Under the pieces are notes generated by a model, which was not told where the DNA came from, searched no databases, and was given only the letters and a program-made list of their open reading frames with translations. Position numbers and translations under genes: made by a program. Below are positions 51,418 to 61,065 of a stretch of DNA of 64,000 nucleotides, one piece after another; the stretch's first letter is position 1; every line of letters starts with the position of its first letter. Source of the DNA: Thermohalobaculum xanthum (GTDB taxonomy: Bacteria > Pseudomonadota > Alphaproteobacteria > Rhodobacterales > Rhodobacteraceae); NCBI RefSeq assembly GCF_016623495.1, contig NZ_JAEHHL010000001.1, positions 682,001 to 746,000 of the forward strand. Direction: 5' to 3'.

Positions 51418-52170
51418 TCATCGCTTGGCTGCGTAATACGATACGCGGCGCTCAAGATACGCGAGCAACTCCGAGATCGAGAACGCCATCGCGAACAATA
51501 CGATTAGGACGGCCCAAAAATGCGTCATCAGAAAATTCGCGGAGTAGAGTTCAAACAACGCGCCGAAGCCGACGATCGATATCAGAAGCTGGCCGATAAT
51601 CACGCCCTTCACTGCCCGAATGACGCCGATCCGTACGCCGCTCAGGATTTCCGGCAGCGCCGCCCAGAAATAGACCTTGGCGAAGGCATCCAGCGGCGAG
51701 GCGCCGAAACAGCGCGCCATCTCGACGAGCGAACGGTTTATCTGCATGACCCCCGCACGCGCGTTGAGGATGATGATCCAGATCGCGAAGAGCGCCGTGG
51801 TGATGATGATCGACTTCATCCCGAACCCGAAAAGCACCATCAGAACAGGCACAAGCGCGGTCAAAGGCGCACTGAGGAAGATGTTCACCCAGGGAAGAAG
51901 AAGCTCGTCGAGAAGCCTGCTCTTGCCCATCATGATGCCCGTCGGCACGCCGATCACGACTGCTGCAAGCACCCCGACCGAGAACGCGTAGGCGGTCTCG
52001 CCCAGCGCCTTGAGGAAAGCCGGCGTGCCGATGATCTCGATCAGCGTCACAAAGACCGCGCTTAGTGGCGGGATGAAGAAGGTGACGCCAAGGCGACCAA
52101 CGATCTCCCAGAGCAAGCCCCACAGGATCAGAGACGACATGTCGGGGAGGCGGTGGCCAAAGAGCTTCAC
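51418..52170 (-). CDS. ABC transporter permease (TauC/SsuC/NrtB class)
   Basis: 250 residues, about six membrane spans. LPWVNIFLSAPLTALVPVLMVLFG and the EAA loop EMARCFGASPLDAFAKVYFWAALPEILSGVRIG identify it as the permease class of sulfonate/nitrate/taurine importers. It is the last gene of a four-gene importer operon reading from 54773, so the system has two different permeases (see 52965-53726). Confidence 0.87.
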   Translation of the reverse strand: MKLFGHRLPDMSSLILWGLLWEIVGRLGVTFFIPPLSAVFVTLIEIIGTPAFLKALGETAYAFSVGVLAAVVIGVPTGIMMGKSRLLDELLLPWVNIFLSAPLTALVPVLMVLFGFGMKSIIITTALFAIWIIILNARAGVMQINRSLVEMARCFGASPLDAFAKVYFWAALPEILSGVRIGVIRAVKGVIIGQLLISIVGFGALFELYSANFLMTHFWAVLIVLFAMAFSISELLAYLERRVSYYAAKR

Positions 52171-52177
52171 GGGTCAT

Positions 52178-52984
52178 TCACTCCACGTAGCTGCGCAGCG
52201 AAGCCCAGATCCGGTCGACCGTGTCGAGGTATTCCGGATCGCGCCGGATGTTCTCGGTCCCCTTCTCGCGGATGCCGGTCGGACGGATGACCTCCGAGAC
52301 ACGACTGGGCCGCGGCAGAAGGATCGCGATCTGGTCCGAGACGTAGACGGCCTCCTCGATCGAGTGCGTGACGAAGATGAATGTCTTGTTCTCGTTCGCG
52401 ACCAGCGTGAGCAGATCCTCCTGGAACTTCCTGCGGGTCTGCTCGTCCACGGCCGAGAAAGGCTCGTCCATCAGAAGCACCTCGGCATCGACCGAGAGCG
52501 CGCGGGCGAGCCCGACGCGCTGGCGCATCCCGCCAGACAGCTGGTGCGGATAGCTCGTCTCGAAACCCGCGAGACCCACATCACGGATATACTTCGCAGC
52601 GATGTCTTCCCGCTCCGACTGCGCGACACCGCGCAGCTCGAGGCCGAAGGCGACATTGCGAAGTACGGTGGCCCAGGGCAGAAGGGCGAAATCCTGAAAG
52701 ACGAACGCCCTGTCGGGCCCCGGTCCCGTCACGGTCTTGCCGTTCACCTCGACCTCGCCCGACGTCGGTGGAATGAGCCCGGCGATGATCTTGAGGAGCG
52801 TCGTCTTCCCGCAACCAGAGGGCCCGAGCAACGACGTCAGCTGGCCCCGCGGAAAATCCAGCGAGAGCTTCTTCAGCGCCTCGACGCTGCCGTAGTTCTT
52901 CGAGACATCGCGTGTCCTGACAGCAATTTCGGCGGCCGGTTTGGCCGCCTGACGTGATGCCAGGCTAATCTGTGACATACCCAC
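52178..52984 (-). CDS. ABC transporter ATPase (TauB/SsuB class)
   Basis: 268 residues with Walker A GPSGCGKTT, Q-loop FVFQDFALLPWATVLRNVAFGLELRG, signature LSGGMRQRVGLARAL and Walker B VLLMDEPFSAVDEQTRRKFQEDL. The DFALLPW and GLELRG segments are typical of nitrate/sulfonate/taurine ATPases. GTG 52984 has AGGGGA at good spacing; ATG 52978 is an alternative. The start overlaps the permease stop by 20 bases. Confidence 0.9.
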   Translation of the reverse strand: MGMSQISLASRQAAKPAAEIAVRTRDVSKNYGSVEALKKLSLDFPRGQLTSLLGPSGCGKTTLLKIIAGLIPPTSGEVEVNGKTVTGPGPDRAFVFQDFALLPWATVLRNVAFGLELRGVAQSEREDIAAKYIRDVGLAGFETSYPHQLSGGMRQRVGLARALSVDAEVLLMDEPFSAVDEQTRRKFQEDLLTLVANENKTFIFVTHSIEEAVYVSDQIAILLPRPSRVSEVIRPTGIREKGTENIRRDPEYLDTVDRIWASLRSYVE

Positions 52985-53726
52985 GATTGTTTCCCCTGAA
53001 GAGGTGAAGCTCTATCTTTTCCAGCAGGTTGAGGAAGAGCACGGCGAGCAGGATGATCGAGAAGATCGCCGCGTACATGCTGGGATAATCCGCAATCGAA
53101 CGGCTGTAGGTGATGATATCTCCCACGCCGGTCGGGGTGATCTTGAGCTCGGACAGGATCGCCCCGATGAAGCCCGCGGAGATCCCCAGGCGCAGGCCCG
53201 AGAAGATGATCGGCGAGGCCGCCGGGAGGATCACCTTCAGAATGACGTCGCGTCGCGAGCCGAGAAATGCGCGCGCCATCTCCTTGAGCGAGGATGGCGT
53301 GTTTCGCACCGCGCCTGCCGTGTTGAGCACGATCACGGGCATCGCCATGATGCACACCACGAACACCTTCGAGGTGAGCCCGATCCCATATGCCATGACC
53401 AACAACGGGATCAGCGCCGCAAGGGGCGCCGCCTGCATGACGATGAAGATGGGCGAGAACAGCCAGTCGAACCTCGCGCTGAGACCAATCCAGAGCCCCA
53501 GCGCGATGCCCAGGAACGACGATATCAGAACGCCCAGAACCAGCGGCCGCAGCGTCTCGGCGTAGGCCGCGAAGAGCGTGCCATCGAGCGTCAGCGCGAC
53601 CAGGGCCTGCATCGACTCGAGGAAGGTCGGGAAGGCGTAGCTCACCGGGATGCGGCCAGCGATCTCCCAGGCCCCGAAGACGATCGCGGACGAGAGCACT
53701 TTGAGCAGAAATGAACGGCTTGGCAT
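52965..53726 (-). CDS. ABC transporter permease (TauC/SsuC/NrtB class)
   Basis: 253 residues and about six spans. The fold is recognised from PIFIVMQAAPLAALIPLLVMAYGIG and the EAA loop EMARAFLGSRRDVILKVILPAASPIIFSGLRLG. It is paralogous to the permease at 51418-52170, so the two probably form a heterodimer. Start ATG 53726. Confidence 0.87.
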   Translation of the reverse strand: MPSRSFLLKVLSSAIVFGAWEIAGRIPVSYAFPTFLESMQALVALTLDGTLFAAYAETLRPLVLGVLISSFLGIALGLWIGLSARFDWLFSPIFIVMQAAPLAALIPLLVMAYGIGLTSKVFVVCIMAMPVIVLNTAGAVRNTPSSLKEMARAFLGSRRDVILKVILPAASPIIFSGLRLGISAGFIGAILSELKITPTGVGDIITYSRSIADYPSMYAAIFSIILLAVLFLNLLEKIELHLFRGNNRGYVTD

Positions 53727-53801
53727 CTGTCTTCTACCGAACTCGCGAACCGGACGAACGGGCCATTGGCCGACACCCGGCCAACGGCCCCTCAGGCCGC
53801 G

Positions 53802-54773
53802 TCACTGCGCGGATTCGAGCGGTTTGAGATACCAGAAGTCCTCGATGTTCAGGCTCGCCGGGTCGCCCGTGAGCTGCCCGGCCCTCGAGTACCATTCCAT
53901 GTCAGCGAGTGCAGCCTTGCGCCCGCCGCCATCGGGATCATAGAGCCCGCCCTCGACGGCATCGGTGTAGAAGCCGTCCAGACTGTCGAGAATTTCCTTG
54001 GGGAGTTGTCCGATCGGTCCGTTGGGATCGGTTTCGCGCCGGATGATCGTCGGATCCTTGGCCATGTCGCGATAGACGCTGAGGAGCGCCTTCACGAAGA
54101 TGTCGACTTCCTTCTCGTGCGCCTTGATCCAGTCCAGGTTTCCGAAAAGCGCCTCGTCGCTCGCATCGACCTCGAACATTGGCAGCACGTTGAACTGGTC
54201 GCCATGCTGCTTCATCAGCTTGTTCTTGTTCGAAAGGTCGACGATCGTCGCGTCGGTTTGACCGCCGACAAGCGCAACGACCCGGTTCGCCGAGCCGGGG
54301 ACATATGACCGGGTTCCGAACTTGATGCCGACCTTCTCTTCGATGACGTTGGCGATGGAATCCGTACCGCCGCCGCGAGAATGCAGCATGATGGGTTCGC
54401 CGTTCAGATCCTCCAGCTTGCTGTATTTTTTCGAGGTCACCGGAAAGAACTTCAGCTTCGAAAGCTGGAAGACGATGCGGATCGGCGCCTTGGACTTCTG
54501 CATCACCGCGTATGGCGTGCCAAAGCCGATGTCCATCTGCCCGCTCAGCACCGCCTGGATCGCGAGTTCCTCGTCCGCAAAGGCCGTCCATTCATAGTCG
54601 AGGCCTTTGGCCTTGGCCCTGTCGAGCGCGACGAAGAACGCCGCGAGTTCGTCGGAGGGCGTCTCGGCGAGCGCGATCCGTATCTTCTCGGCGCGGGCAT
54701 CGGACGTGCCTCCCGCGGATACCACGAGAACCAGAGCGCATAGTGCCACCAAATTTCTGAGCAACTTTGTCAT
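53802..54773 (-). CDS. Periplasmic substrate-binding protein (NrtA/SsuA/TauA-like)
   Basis: 323 residues with a signal peptide (LRNLVALCALVLVVSAGGTSDARA, cleavage probably after ARA near residue 28). KIRIALAETPSDELAAFFVALDRAKAKGLDYEW and LSGQMDIGFGTPYAVMQKSKAPIRIVFQ match the SBP fold of sulfonate/taurine/nitrate systems. First gene of the importer operon: ATG 54773 has GGGAGGAAC upstream. It probably binds a small organic anion. The FAH-family hydrolase and GntR regulator next door suggest a catabolic acid, but this is speculative. Confidence 0.86.
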   Translation of the reverse strand: MTKLLRNLVALCALVLVVSAGGTSDARAEKIRIALAETPSDELAAFFVALDRAKAKGLDYEWTAFADEELAIQAVLSGQMDIGFGTPYAVMQKSKAPIRIVFQLSKLKFFPVTSKKYSKLEDLNGEPIMLHSRGGGTDSIANVIEEKVGIKFGTRSYVPGSANRVVALVGGQTDATIVDLSNKNKLMKQHGDQFNVLPMFEVDASDEALFGNLDWIKAHEKEVDIFVKALLSVYRDMAKDPTIIRRETDPNGPIGQLPKEILDSLDGFYTDAVEGGLYDPDGGGRKAALADMEWYSRAGQLTGDPASLNIEDFWYLKPLESAQ

Positions 54774-54859
54774 GATGTTCCTCCCTGAGAACTGTTTTTG
54801 ATCGTCGTTGCCGTTTTGGCTTCTGGATGTTCTCCTATCGATGGGTCGCTTTTGACTTC

Positions 54860-55555
54860 TCACGCCTCTCCGAAGAGCCGGGCCGAGACCGAGCCGATAT
54901 GCCGTCGCATCGCGTCCTGAGCCGCCAGCGGGTCGCGCTGCTCGATCGCAGCAGAAATCTGCTCGTGCTCAGAGAAGCTCGAATGCCCTTCGGGAGGGCG
55001 GATGCTGTCGCGCACGACACTCGCACCCGCGACGGCGCGGCGTACCTCGTTAAGCTGGTCGAACAGCGTCACGAGCAGAAGATTGTCGGACGCCTCTGCC
55101 ACCGCTCGGTGAAACAGATCGTCATATCTCTCGTATTCGGACCAGGATGACGCCTGCGCAGCGCGATCCTTCAGCAAATTGATGCGTATCACCGCCTCGC
55201 GCGAAGCATTGATCGCTGCTTCGCGCGCAATTGCGGGTTCGATGCACAGCCGCGCGCGCATCATGCGCATGGGCGTAAGCTGCTGCCCGAGCGCGGCCAA
55301 GCTGCCCGACGGCACCTCGGCAATGCCGCCCCCTCCGGCCACGAAGGTGCCCTTGCCCACGTGGCGCCAGATGGCGCCCTGGCGCTCGAGCTCTTCCAGC
55401 CCCTTCCGAAGCGTCGTGCGGCTCATCCCCAGGGTGCTTATGAGCTCGCGCTCGGGCGGCAACCGATCGCCAGTCCGGTATCCGCCCGCCTCGATCAAGG
55501 CTCTGAGCCTCGCGGTCGCCTCCTCGCGCTCGCTTCTGTCGGGACGTGTCAGCAC
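54860..55555 (-). CDS. FadR/GntR-family transcriptional regulator (FCD domain)
   Basis: 231 residues. The N-terminal winged HTH is YRTGDRLPPERELISTLGMSRTTLRKGLEELERQGAIWRHVGKGTFV, and an FCD all-helical domain follows with ARLCIEPAIAREAA and HRAVAEASDNLLLVTLFDQLNEVRRAV. It probably controls the ABC operon downstream and the divergent FAH gene. Start GTG 55555. The 170-base space to the FAH gene is AT-richer than its surroundings and holds short inverted ATTG/CAAT motifs near 55572-55585, a weak operator candidate. Confidence 0.86.
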   Translation of the reverse strand: MLTRPDRSEREEATARLRALIEAGGYRTGDRLPPERELISTLGMSRTTLRKGLEELERQGAIWRHVGKGTFVAGGGGIAEVPSGSLAALGQQLTPMRMMRARLCIEPAIAREAAINASREAVIRINLLKDRAAQASSWSEYERYDDLFHRAVAEASDNLLLVTLFDQLNEVRRAVAGASVVRDSIRPPEGHSSFSEHEQISAAIEQRDPLAAQDAMRRHIGSVSARLFGEA

Positions 55556-55725
55556 CGCATCGACTTCCTCGATTGGTCCATCAATAGGTGATCAATTTTT
55601 AGATTATACCCAATTTCGCGCGCCAGCAATCAAACATGCATTGATCGGACATATTGGTTGCGATTGATCTACCTCGGCAAACTGGTTAAGGCATTTCACA
55701 GATCATCGAGCGAACGGAGAGTCGG

Positions 55726-56412
55726 ATGCCCGATTTTGTCATTACTGCGCCGGTCACTCCCACCCTGCCGGTCGAGGGTACGGAAGCCGTCTTCCCGGTT
55801 CGGCGGGTCTATTGCATCGGTCGCAACTACGCCGCCCACACGATCGAGATGGGCGGCGACCCAAACCGGGAGCCGCCGTTCTTTTTCCAGAAGAACCCGG
55901 ACAACCTCGACACGTCCGGTCAATTCCCCTACCCGCCCAAGTCCTCCGACGTGCATCACGAGTTGGAGATGTTGGTCGCGTTGAAATCCGGCGGCACGAA
56001 CATCCCCGTCGAGCGGGCCCTCGACCACGTGTTCGGCTATGCGGTCTGCCTCGACATGACCCGGCGCGACCTTCAGGGAGAGGCGAAGGACCTTCGGCGC
56101 CCCTGGGAGATCGGGAAGGCGTTCGAGCGTTCGGCTCCGTGCGGCCCGATCGTTCCTGCGTCGCGCATCGGTCACCCCGACCGAGGGCAGGTCGAACTCA
56201 AGGTCAACGGCACCGTCCGACAAGAAGGTGACCTTGACCAGATGATCTGGAAGGTGCCCGAGATGATCTCTTACCTCTCGGACTATTTCGAACTCGCCGC
56301 AGGTGATGTGATCATGTCCGGAACACCGTCGGGCGTCGCGGCGGTGACGCGTGGCGACGTTCTTGAAGGCAGGATCGAGCACGTCGGGACGCTCAAGGTC
56401 ACCGTTACCTGA
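55726..56412 (+). CDS. Fumarylacetoacetate hydrolase family protein (fumarylpyruvate hydrolase-like)
   Basis: 228 residues, the short branch of the FAH family. VYCIGRNYAAHTIEMGG, PFFFQKNPDNLDTS and HHELEMLVALKSGG (Glu ligands) fit, as does YAVCLDMTRRDLQGEAKDLRRPWEIGKAFERSAPCGPIVPA. DVIMSGTPSGVAAVTRGDVLEG is the C-terminal signature. This pattern resembles fumarylpyruvate/acylpyruvate hydrolases, which cleave a C-C bond in diketo acids using Mg2+ or Mn2+. ATG 55726 has AACGGAGAG upstream. It sits alone and divergent from the GntR regulator. Confidence 0.88.
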   Translation: MPDFVITAPVTPTLPVEGTEAVFPVRRVYCIGRNYAAHTIEMGGDPNREPPFFFQKNPDNLDTSGQFPYPPKSSDVHHELEMLVALKSGGTNIPVERALDHVFGYAVCLDMTRRDLQGEAKDLRRPWEIGKAFERSAPCGPIVPASRIGHPDRGQVELKVNGTVRQEGDLDQMIWKVPEMISYLSDYFELAAGDVIMSGTPSGVAAVTRGDVLEGRIEHVGTLKVTVT

Positions 56413-57268
56413 CCCGTCGAGCCGGACCGCTTGGGTGCCGCTTGAAAGATTGCGTCGCCGCCCAGTGATGATCGCGTAAACGGAGCGTCAGAGTGCACTC
56501 GCTCGCGGCGGGGTGCCTGCCCGCCATCCCTTCCGGAGGAAGCAAGCAGTATCGATTCCGCTTGTTCAAGACGTCGCCAGTGGCGACCCCGCTGGCGGCC
56601 ATGACGTGCGTCGGGTTCGCGCAGGCGCACATCCCCTTCCGAACATCGAGGCGCACGGAAGTATGCTTCCAGGAAATCGAGGCTTCGCCTCTTTACCGTC
56701 GTCCTCTTGGCACGCTCAACCGAGGCGCCACTCAGAGGTAGTGGCGTCAGGTCGGTGCAGCCTTGCGCATCCACCACTTGCAACTGGGATCGCTGTGCAC
56801 GCATTGGCCAGCACTTCCCGATGCGGTTTGCGCGAGTAGTTGACTAAATCGATCTGATAAATTAGCCGATGTAGCCGAGCTCACCCAGCATTCCGCCAGG
56901 CAGCCTTCCGAAGCTCGAGAACGGTAGGTTTGACCTGAGGGGAACCGGGATGCGCGATGCCTTTCCCGCCGGCGCGAAAATCGTATCTGTCGCAGCGCAG
57001 AGAGTCGTTGCGCATGAGATTGAACAATTCTGCCGGCAGCACAACACGATGCAGGCTGGCACGATTCCGGCGATCCGGCCTCGGGCCGCGGTCGACGCGC
57101 TGTCTCGCTCGGACATGGCTGGCACGACCGACGATATCCGAAGGAAGAAGCGCAACGTCCACGGGATCCGCGGGACTCGCTCTAAGAGCTTTCCTCGCCC
57201 TGCATCCGGTCACGAAGCGGTGCTCGACGCCAGCCGCAACCGGGGTCGATCCGGCGGGAGGCCGTGAC
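56413..57268 (+). other. 856-base region without a recognised gene before exbB
   Basis: No frame here carries a motif I can name. A plus-strand frame 56950-57267 (IVSVAAQRVVAHEIEQF, TIPAIRPRAAVDALSRSD) is open for 106 codons and looks protein-like, as does a minus-strand frame ending at 56862. Neither has a good ribosome-binding site. It may be degraded coding DNA. Upstream half (56413-56880) has nothing clear. Confidence 0.35.
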
Positions 57269-58123
57269 ATGACGGATCAGACGTCCAACGTTACCACGCT
57301 GGCTGCACCGGATCCGCAGGCCACTGGGTCGAGTGCCGACGCTTCGTCGGCCGACGGCCTGGCGACGCCCACGACTGCAGACACGGCATCATCGACCCCT
57401 GAGACCGGGGTCACAGCCGAGATCTCGCGCACCGAGGCCATCCCAGACCCCGGAGCAACCGACCCCGCGCTTGACCTGTTTACGCGCGGTGCGGAGTTCC
57501 TCGACAAGGGTGGCATCGCCATGTGGCTGATCGCGGCCCTCTCGGTCGTGACTCTCGCGCTCGTCTTCCTGAAACTGTGGCGACTTGCCCGCATGGGTGC
57601 CTGGGGCGGCCGGAATGCCGAGACGGCGGTGACCCTCTGGTGCCGGGGCGATCATGCGGCCGCGGCCGAGGCGGTTCTGCGCGGCCGGGGGGTACGCGAT
57701 CGTCTCGTTGCCACCGCGTTCAGTGCAGTGCGCCTCCACGGCGGCGCGACCGACGATGCGCGGGACGAGACCACACGCGTCGCCCGCCGCCTTCTGGCCG
57801 AGGTGGGCTCGGGCCTGCGCGCGCTTGAGCTGATCGCGACGGTGGCGCCGCTGCTGGGGCTCTTCGGGACCGTTCTGGGCATGATCGGTGCCTTCCAGGC
57901 GCTCCAGAGTGCAGGCACACGTACCGACCCTTCGGCGCTCGCCGGCGGGATCTGGGAGGCGCTGCTGACGACCGCCGCGGGCATGGCTGTGGCGATCCCC
58001 GCGTCCGCGGCACTTACATGGTTCGAGAGCGTGACCGACCGCGTCCGCCTCGACATGGAGGATCTTGCAACGCGCGTCTTCGTCCGGGCCGAGGCACCAG
58101 CGCTCGCCCGCGCGGCCGAGTGA
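57269..58123 (+). CDS. exbB: ExbB-type MotA/TolQ/ExbB proton channel protein
   Basis: 284 residues. A poorly conserved N-terminal 75 residues rich in Ala/Thr/Ser is followed by three membrane spans: GIAMWLIAALSVVTLALVFL (about 85-105), then LELIATVAPLLGLFGTVLGMIGAFQAL and LTTAAGMAVAIPASAALTWF. The latter two are the ExbB/TolQ proton-channel helices. ATG 57269 has CGGGAGGCC upstream. It powers TonB together with the two ExbD proteins downstream. Confidence 0.9.
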   Translation: MTDQTSNVTTLAAPDPQATGSSADASSADGLATPTTADTASSTPETGVTAEISRTEAIPDPGATDPALDLFTRGAEFLDKGGIAMWLIAALSVVTLALVFLKLWRLARMGAWGGRNAETAVTLWCRGDHAAAAEAVLRGRGVRDRLVATAFSAVRLHGGATDDARDETTRVARRLLAEVGSGLRALELIATVAPLLGLFGTVLGMIGAFQALQSAGTRTDPSALAGGIWEALLTTAAGMAVAIPASAALTWFESVTDRVRLDMEDLATRVFVRAEAPALARAAE

Positions 58124-58127
58124 AACG

Positions 58128-58514
<387 letters not shown>

Positions 58515-58517
58515 GAC

Positions 58518-58919
58518 ATGGACTTCGCCACCCCAGCTCGCCGCACGAGAGCCGAGAGCATCGTGCCAATGATCAACGTGGTCTTCCTGCTGCTGGTCTT
58601 TTTCCTCATGACCGCCACGATAGCGCCGCCCCAGCCGTTCGAGACGATCCCGCCCGCGAGCCGGGACGAGAGCGCGGCCCAAAGTGATCCCACCGCGGCC
58701 GATGCACTGCACGTCGCCGCCGACGGCAGCCTGGCATGGCGCGAGACCCGAGGCGCGAGCGCCGTGCATGCAGCAGCCAGCCATGTGAGGGCCAAAGGCG
58801 CCCCGCTCCTCATTCGCGCCGACCGGCGGGCCGACGGCGCGGCGATCGCGCGCCTGCTGTCCGAACTTGCCGAGTCGGGAGTATCACAGGCCCGTCTCGT
58901 GACGGAGCCCGCGCCGTGA
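58518..58919 (+). CDS. ExbD/TolR-family protein (second, Asp replaced by Asn)
   Basis: 133 residues. SIVPMINVVFLLLVFFLMTA is the membrane helix; the usual Asp of PMIDVVF is Asn here, so the second ExbD may not itself carry protons and probably pairs with the first copy. The periplasmic part (LHVAADGSLAW to LVTEPAP) is conventional. Ends in a TGATG overlap with tonB. Confidence 0.87.
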   Translation: MDFATPARRTRAESIVPMINVVFLLLVFFLMTATIAPPQPFETIPPASRDESAAQSDPTAADALHVAADGSLAWRETRGASAVHAAASHVRAKGAPLLIRADRRADGAAIARLLSELAESGVSQARLVTEPAP

Positions 58920-59932
58920 TGCGCCGCGCCGAGGGACCGCTCTTCCTCATCCTGGCGGTGCTGGTGCACCTTGCGCTGCTGGGCATCGCCCTTCATCCGG
59001 ACGCTCCGGAAGCCGGTGGAGGTGGCGGCATCAGGTCGATCACCGCCGCGCCCGCCGAGGTCATGGCATTGGTCGAGGCATGGGAAGTCCAGCCAGAGCC
59101 CGCCGCCCAGCCGCCCGAGCTCATCGCCTCATCCGACCCCAAGTCGCTGGCGCCCCGCGTTCATTCGGCGATGTCGGCCCCGGGAACCGCGCGGCGGCCC
59201 GAGCCCCCGCCCCTCGCGGTCGCGCGGCTTTCGCCGCTCGGAGTTCTTCCGACCCCGACGCAGGCCCCGTCGATGGCGGAGCATCCAGAGCGGTCCGAAA
59301 TCGTCACGGCCCCGGCGGAGCCAGTGGCGAAGCCGGCCTCGGAGAGGGCTGCAGGCCCCGTGACCGCCGCCATTCCCGGTCCAAAGCCAGACCTGCCGAG
59401 CGAGATCCTTCCGCATCGCCCCGCGCGCGGCGAACCTGCAGATGACGCCCCGCCGAAACCGTCGACTGAAGCCCGAAAGCCGCCGGAGGCCGCGAAGCCG
59501 AACGCCCGCTCGGCGCCGTCCGAGCATGCGACTGAAGGCTCAGACCCGATTTCGGCGGTGGCAAACGCTGCCGCCGGTTCCACCGGAAACGGTTCGGCCG
59601 GGTCGGGAAGCACCGGCACGGCGGGAGGGGGTGGAGCCGCCGACGCAAAGCTGAGCCTCGGCGCCGCGGTGCGGGCCGCGATCGAGCGTGAAAAATCGTA
59701 TCCACGACGCGCCCGCCTTCGCCGGATCGAGGGGATGCTGGCGCTGCGTGTCACGATCTCACGCAACGGCGGGCTGATCGGTGCCGATATCGCGCGCTCG
59801 TCCGGCCAGGCACTCCTGGACGAGGCTGCGCTGGACGCGGCCCGCACGGTCGACCGCTACCCCAGCGCCCCCGTCGAGCTACCGGGAGCCGAGTTCAGCT
59901 TCGTGATTCCGGTTGCGTTCCAGTTGCGTTGA
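58919..59932 (+). CDS. tonB: TonB-family energy transducer
   Basis: 337 residues. N-terminal anchor LFLILAVLVHLALLGIALH (about residues 8-26); a long Pro/Ala/Glu-rich periplasm-spanning linker, then a Gly/Ser-rich stretch (about 205-240); and a TonB C-terminal domain ([36 protein letters not shown] to FVIPVAFQLR). It transmits proton-motive energy to outer-membrane receptors, none of which lies in the window. Start at ATG 58919, with GTG 58916 in frame just before it. Convergent with the DUF1513 gene, 23 bases away. Confidence 0.9.
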   Translation: MRRAEGPLFLILAVLVHLALLGIALHPDAPEAGGGGGIRSITAAPAEVMALVEAWEVQPEPAAQPPELIASSDPKSLAPRVHSAMSAPGTARRPEPPPLAVARLSPLGVLPTPTQAPSMAEHPERSEIVTAPAEPVAKPASERAAGPVTAAIPGPKPDLPSEILPHRPARGEPADDAPPKPSTEARKPPEAAKPNARSAPSEHATEGSDPISAVANAAAGSTGNGSAGSGSTGTAGGGGAADAKLSLGAAVRAAIEREKSYPRRARLRRIEGMLALRVTISRNGGLIGADIARSSGQALLDEAALDAARTVDRYPSAPVELPGAEFSFVIPVAFQLR

Positions 59933-59955
59933 TGCCCGGACCGCGCGTCGACGGC

Positions 59956-61065
59956 TCAGAGACCGACGAGATGGTTGTCCCAGGCACCCGGTGCTCGGCT
60001 CGCGGCGATCGGGGCGAGATCCTTGTCGAGCAGGGTGACGCCACCGAGCCCGTCGGTCGCAACCCATCCCGCGCCTGCGCCGGAGGCGATGCCGCACACG
60101 TCCTCGCGTGCCCAGCCAGCGATCTGCGCGCCCTGCCGATCCCAAGCCAGCGCCAGACCGCCGCGTGGTGAGGTGATCGCCGCTGCGCGACCCACGGCGT
60201 CAAAGGAGACGCTTCCTGCATAGCCCTTCATACGCGCCAGGACATGGGGTTCAGCCTCAGCCAGCAACAGACCGGGCCATTCCGGTCGATGGAAGGCCAG
60301 CAGCGGCACGCCTTCGTCCGGGTCTCCCTGCCACTGCATCGCCGCGGCAACAAGTCCGTCCGGCGCAACCGAAAGGTGGCGGATCGAACCGAGCCGCAGC
60401 GCCTCCGGCAGCCGTGCCTCGGCCTGCAACGCGCCATCGGACGCGCGAACATAGGCGAGCGAGGCGCGCATGGTGTCGAGGTTGAGCTTCTCGCGCCCGC
60501 TCGACGGATGGGTCCGGATGCCGCCATTGGCGACGACCAGCATCGAGCCGTCCGGCGTCAGGCAGATATCGTGAGGGCCGATCCCGCCCGAGGCAACCTC
60601 GCCGATCCGGCGATAGCCATCACGCGCGTCCCACACACCGATCCGGCCTTCGCCGGTCTGATAGGCGTTCTCGGTCGTGAAAAGCATGGCACCGTCACGC
60701 GAGAACGCACCGTGGCCGTAGAAATGCCGCCCTTCGGGAGCATCCAGCCGCGCCGTCTCGTGCCCCGCCGCGCAGTCGATCACCAGCGCGAAGGCCCCAG
60801 GGCGCCGCGCGAAGGCGACCGCCTCGGGCCGAAGAGGGTGCGCCGCCGCGGCGTGGCCGCGCCCGGGCAACGGCAATTCGAAGATTGGCGCGCCCGACGC
60901 GTCGAGGCCGGCGAGGCGATAGGCGCCGTCCACGCTCCGCGCGGCGGCGAGGTAGGCGGGCGCTCCCGCCGCGGCCCAGCCGGGCGCTGCCATGGTAGCC
61001 ACGGCGCATAATGCTCCGGTCCGGGACAGAAAACGCCGTCGCGTGAGTCGCACCTCAGTCCCCAT
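59956..61065 (-). CDS. DUF1513 family, Tat-exported beta-propeller-like protein
   Basis: 369 residues with a twin-arginine signal (LTRRRFLSRTGALCAVATMAAPGWA) and many short Gly/Asp-containing repeats suggestive of a propeller. Family landmarks include GRHFYGHGAFSRDGAMLFTTENAY and GIGPHDICLTPDGSMLVVANGGIRTHP. DUF1513 proteins accompany imelysin and DUF1111 genes in iron-related operons; function is not known to me. Its start overlaps the imelysin stop by 11 bases. Confidence 0.86.
   Translation of the reverse strand: MGTEVRLTRRRFLSRTGALCAVATMAAPGWAAAGAPAYLAAARSVDGAYRLAGLDASGAPIFELPLPGRGHAAAAHPLRPEAVAFARRPGAFALVIDCAAGHETARLDAPEGRHFYGHGAFSRDGAMLFTTENAYQTGEGRIGVWDARDGYRRIGEVASGGIGPHDICLTPDGSMLVVANGGIRTHPSSGREKLNLDTMRASLAYVRASDGALQAEARLPEALRLGSIRHLSVAPDGLVAAAMQWQGDPDEGVPLLAFHRPEWPGLLLAEAEPHVLARMKGYAGSVSFDAVGRAAAITSPRGGLALAWDRQGAQIAGWAREDVCGIASGAGAGWVATDGLGGVTLLDKDLAPIAASRAPGAWDNHLVGL

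Noticed and set aside
59129-59847. Long antisense frames opposite the Pro/Ala-rich linker of tonB.
   Set aside because: They mirror a low-complexity coding region and show no domain.
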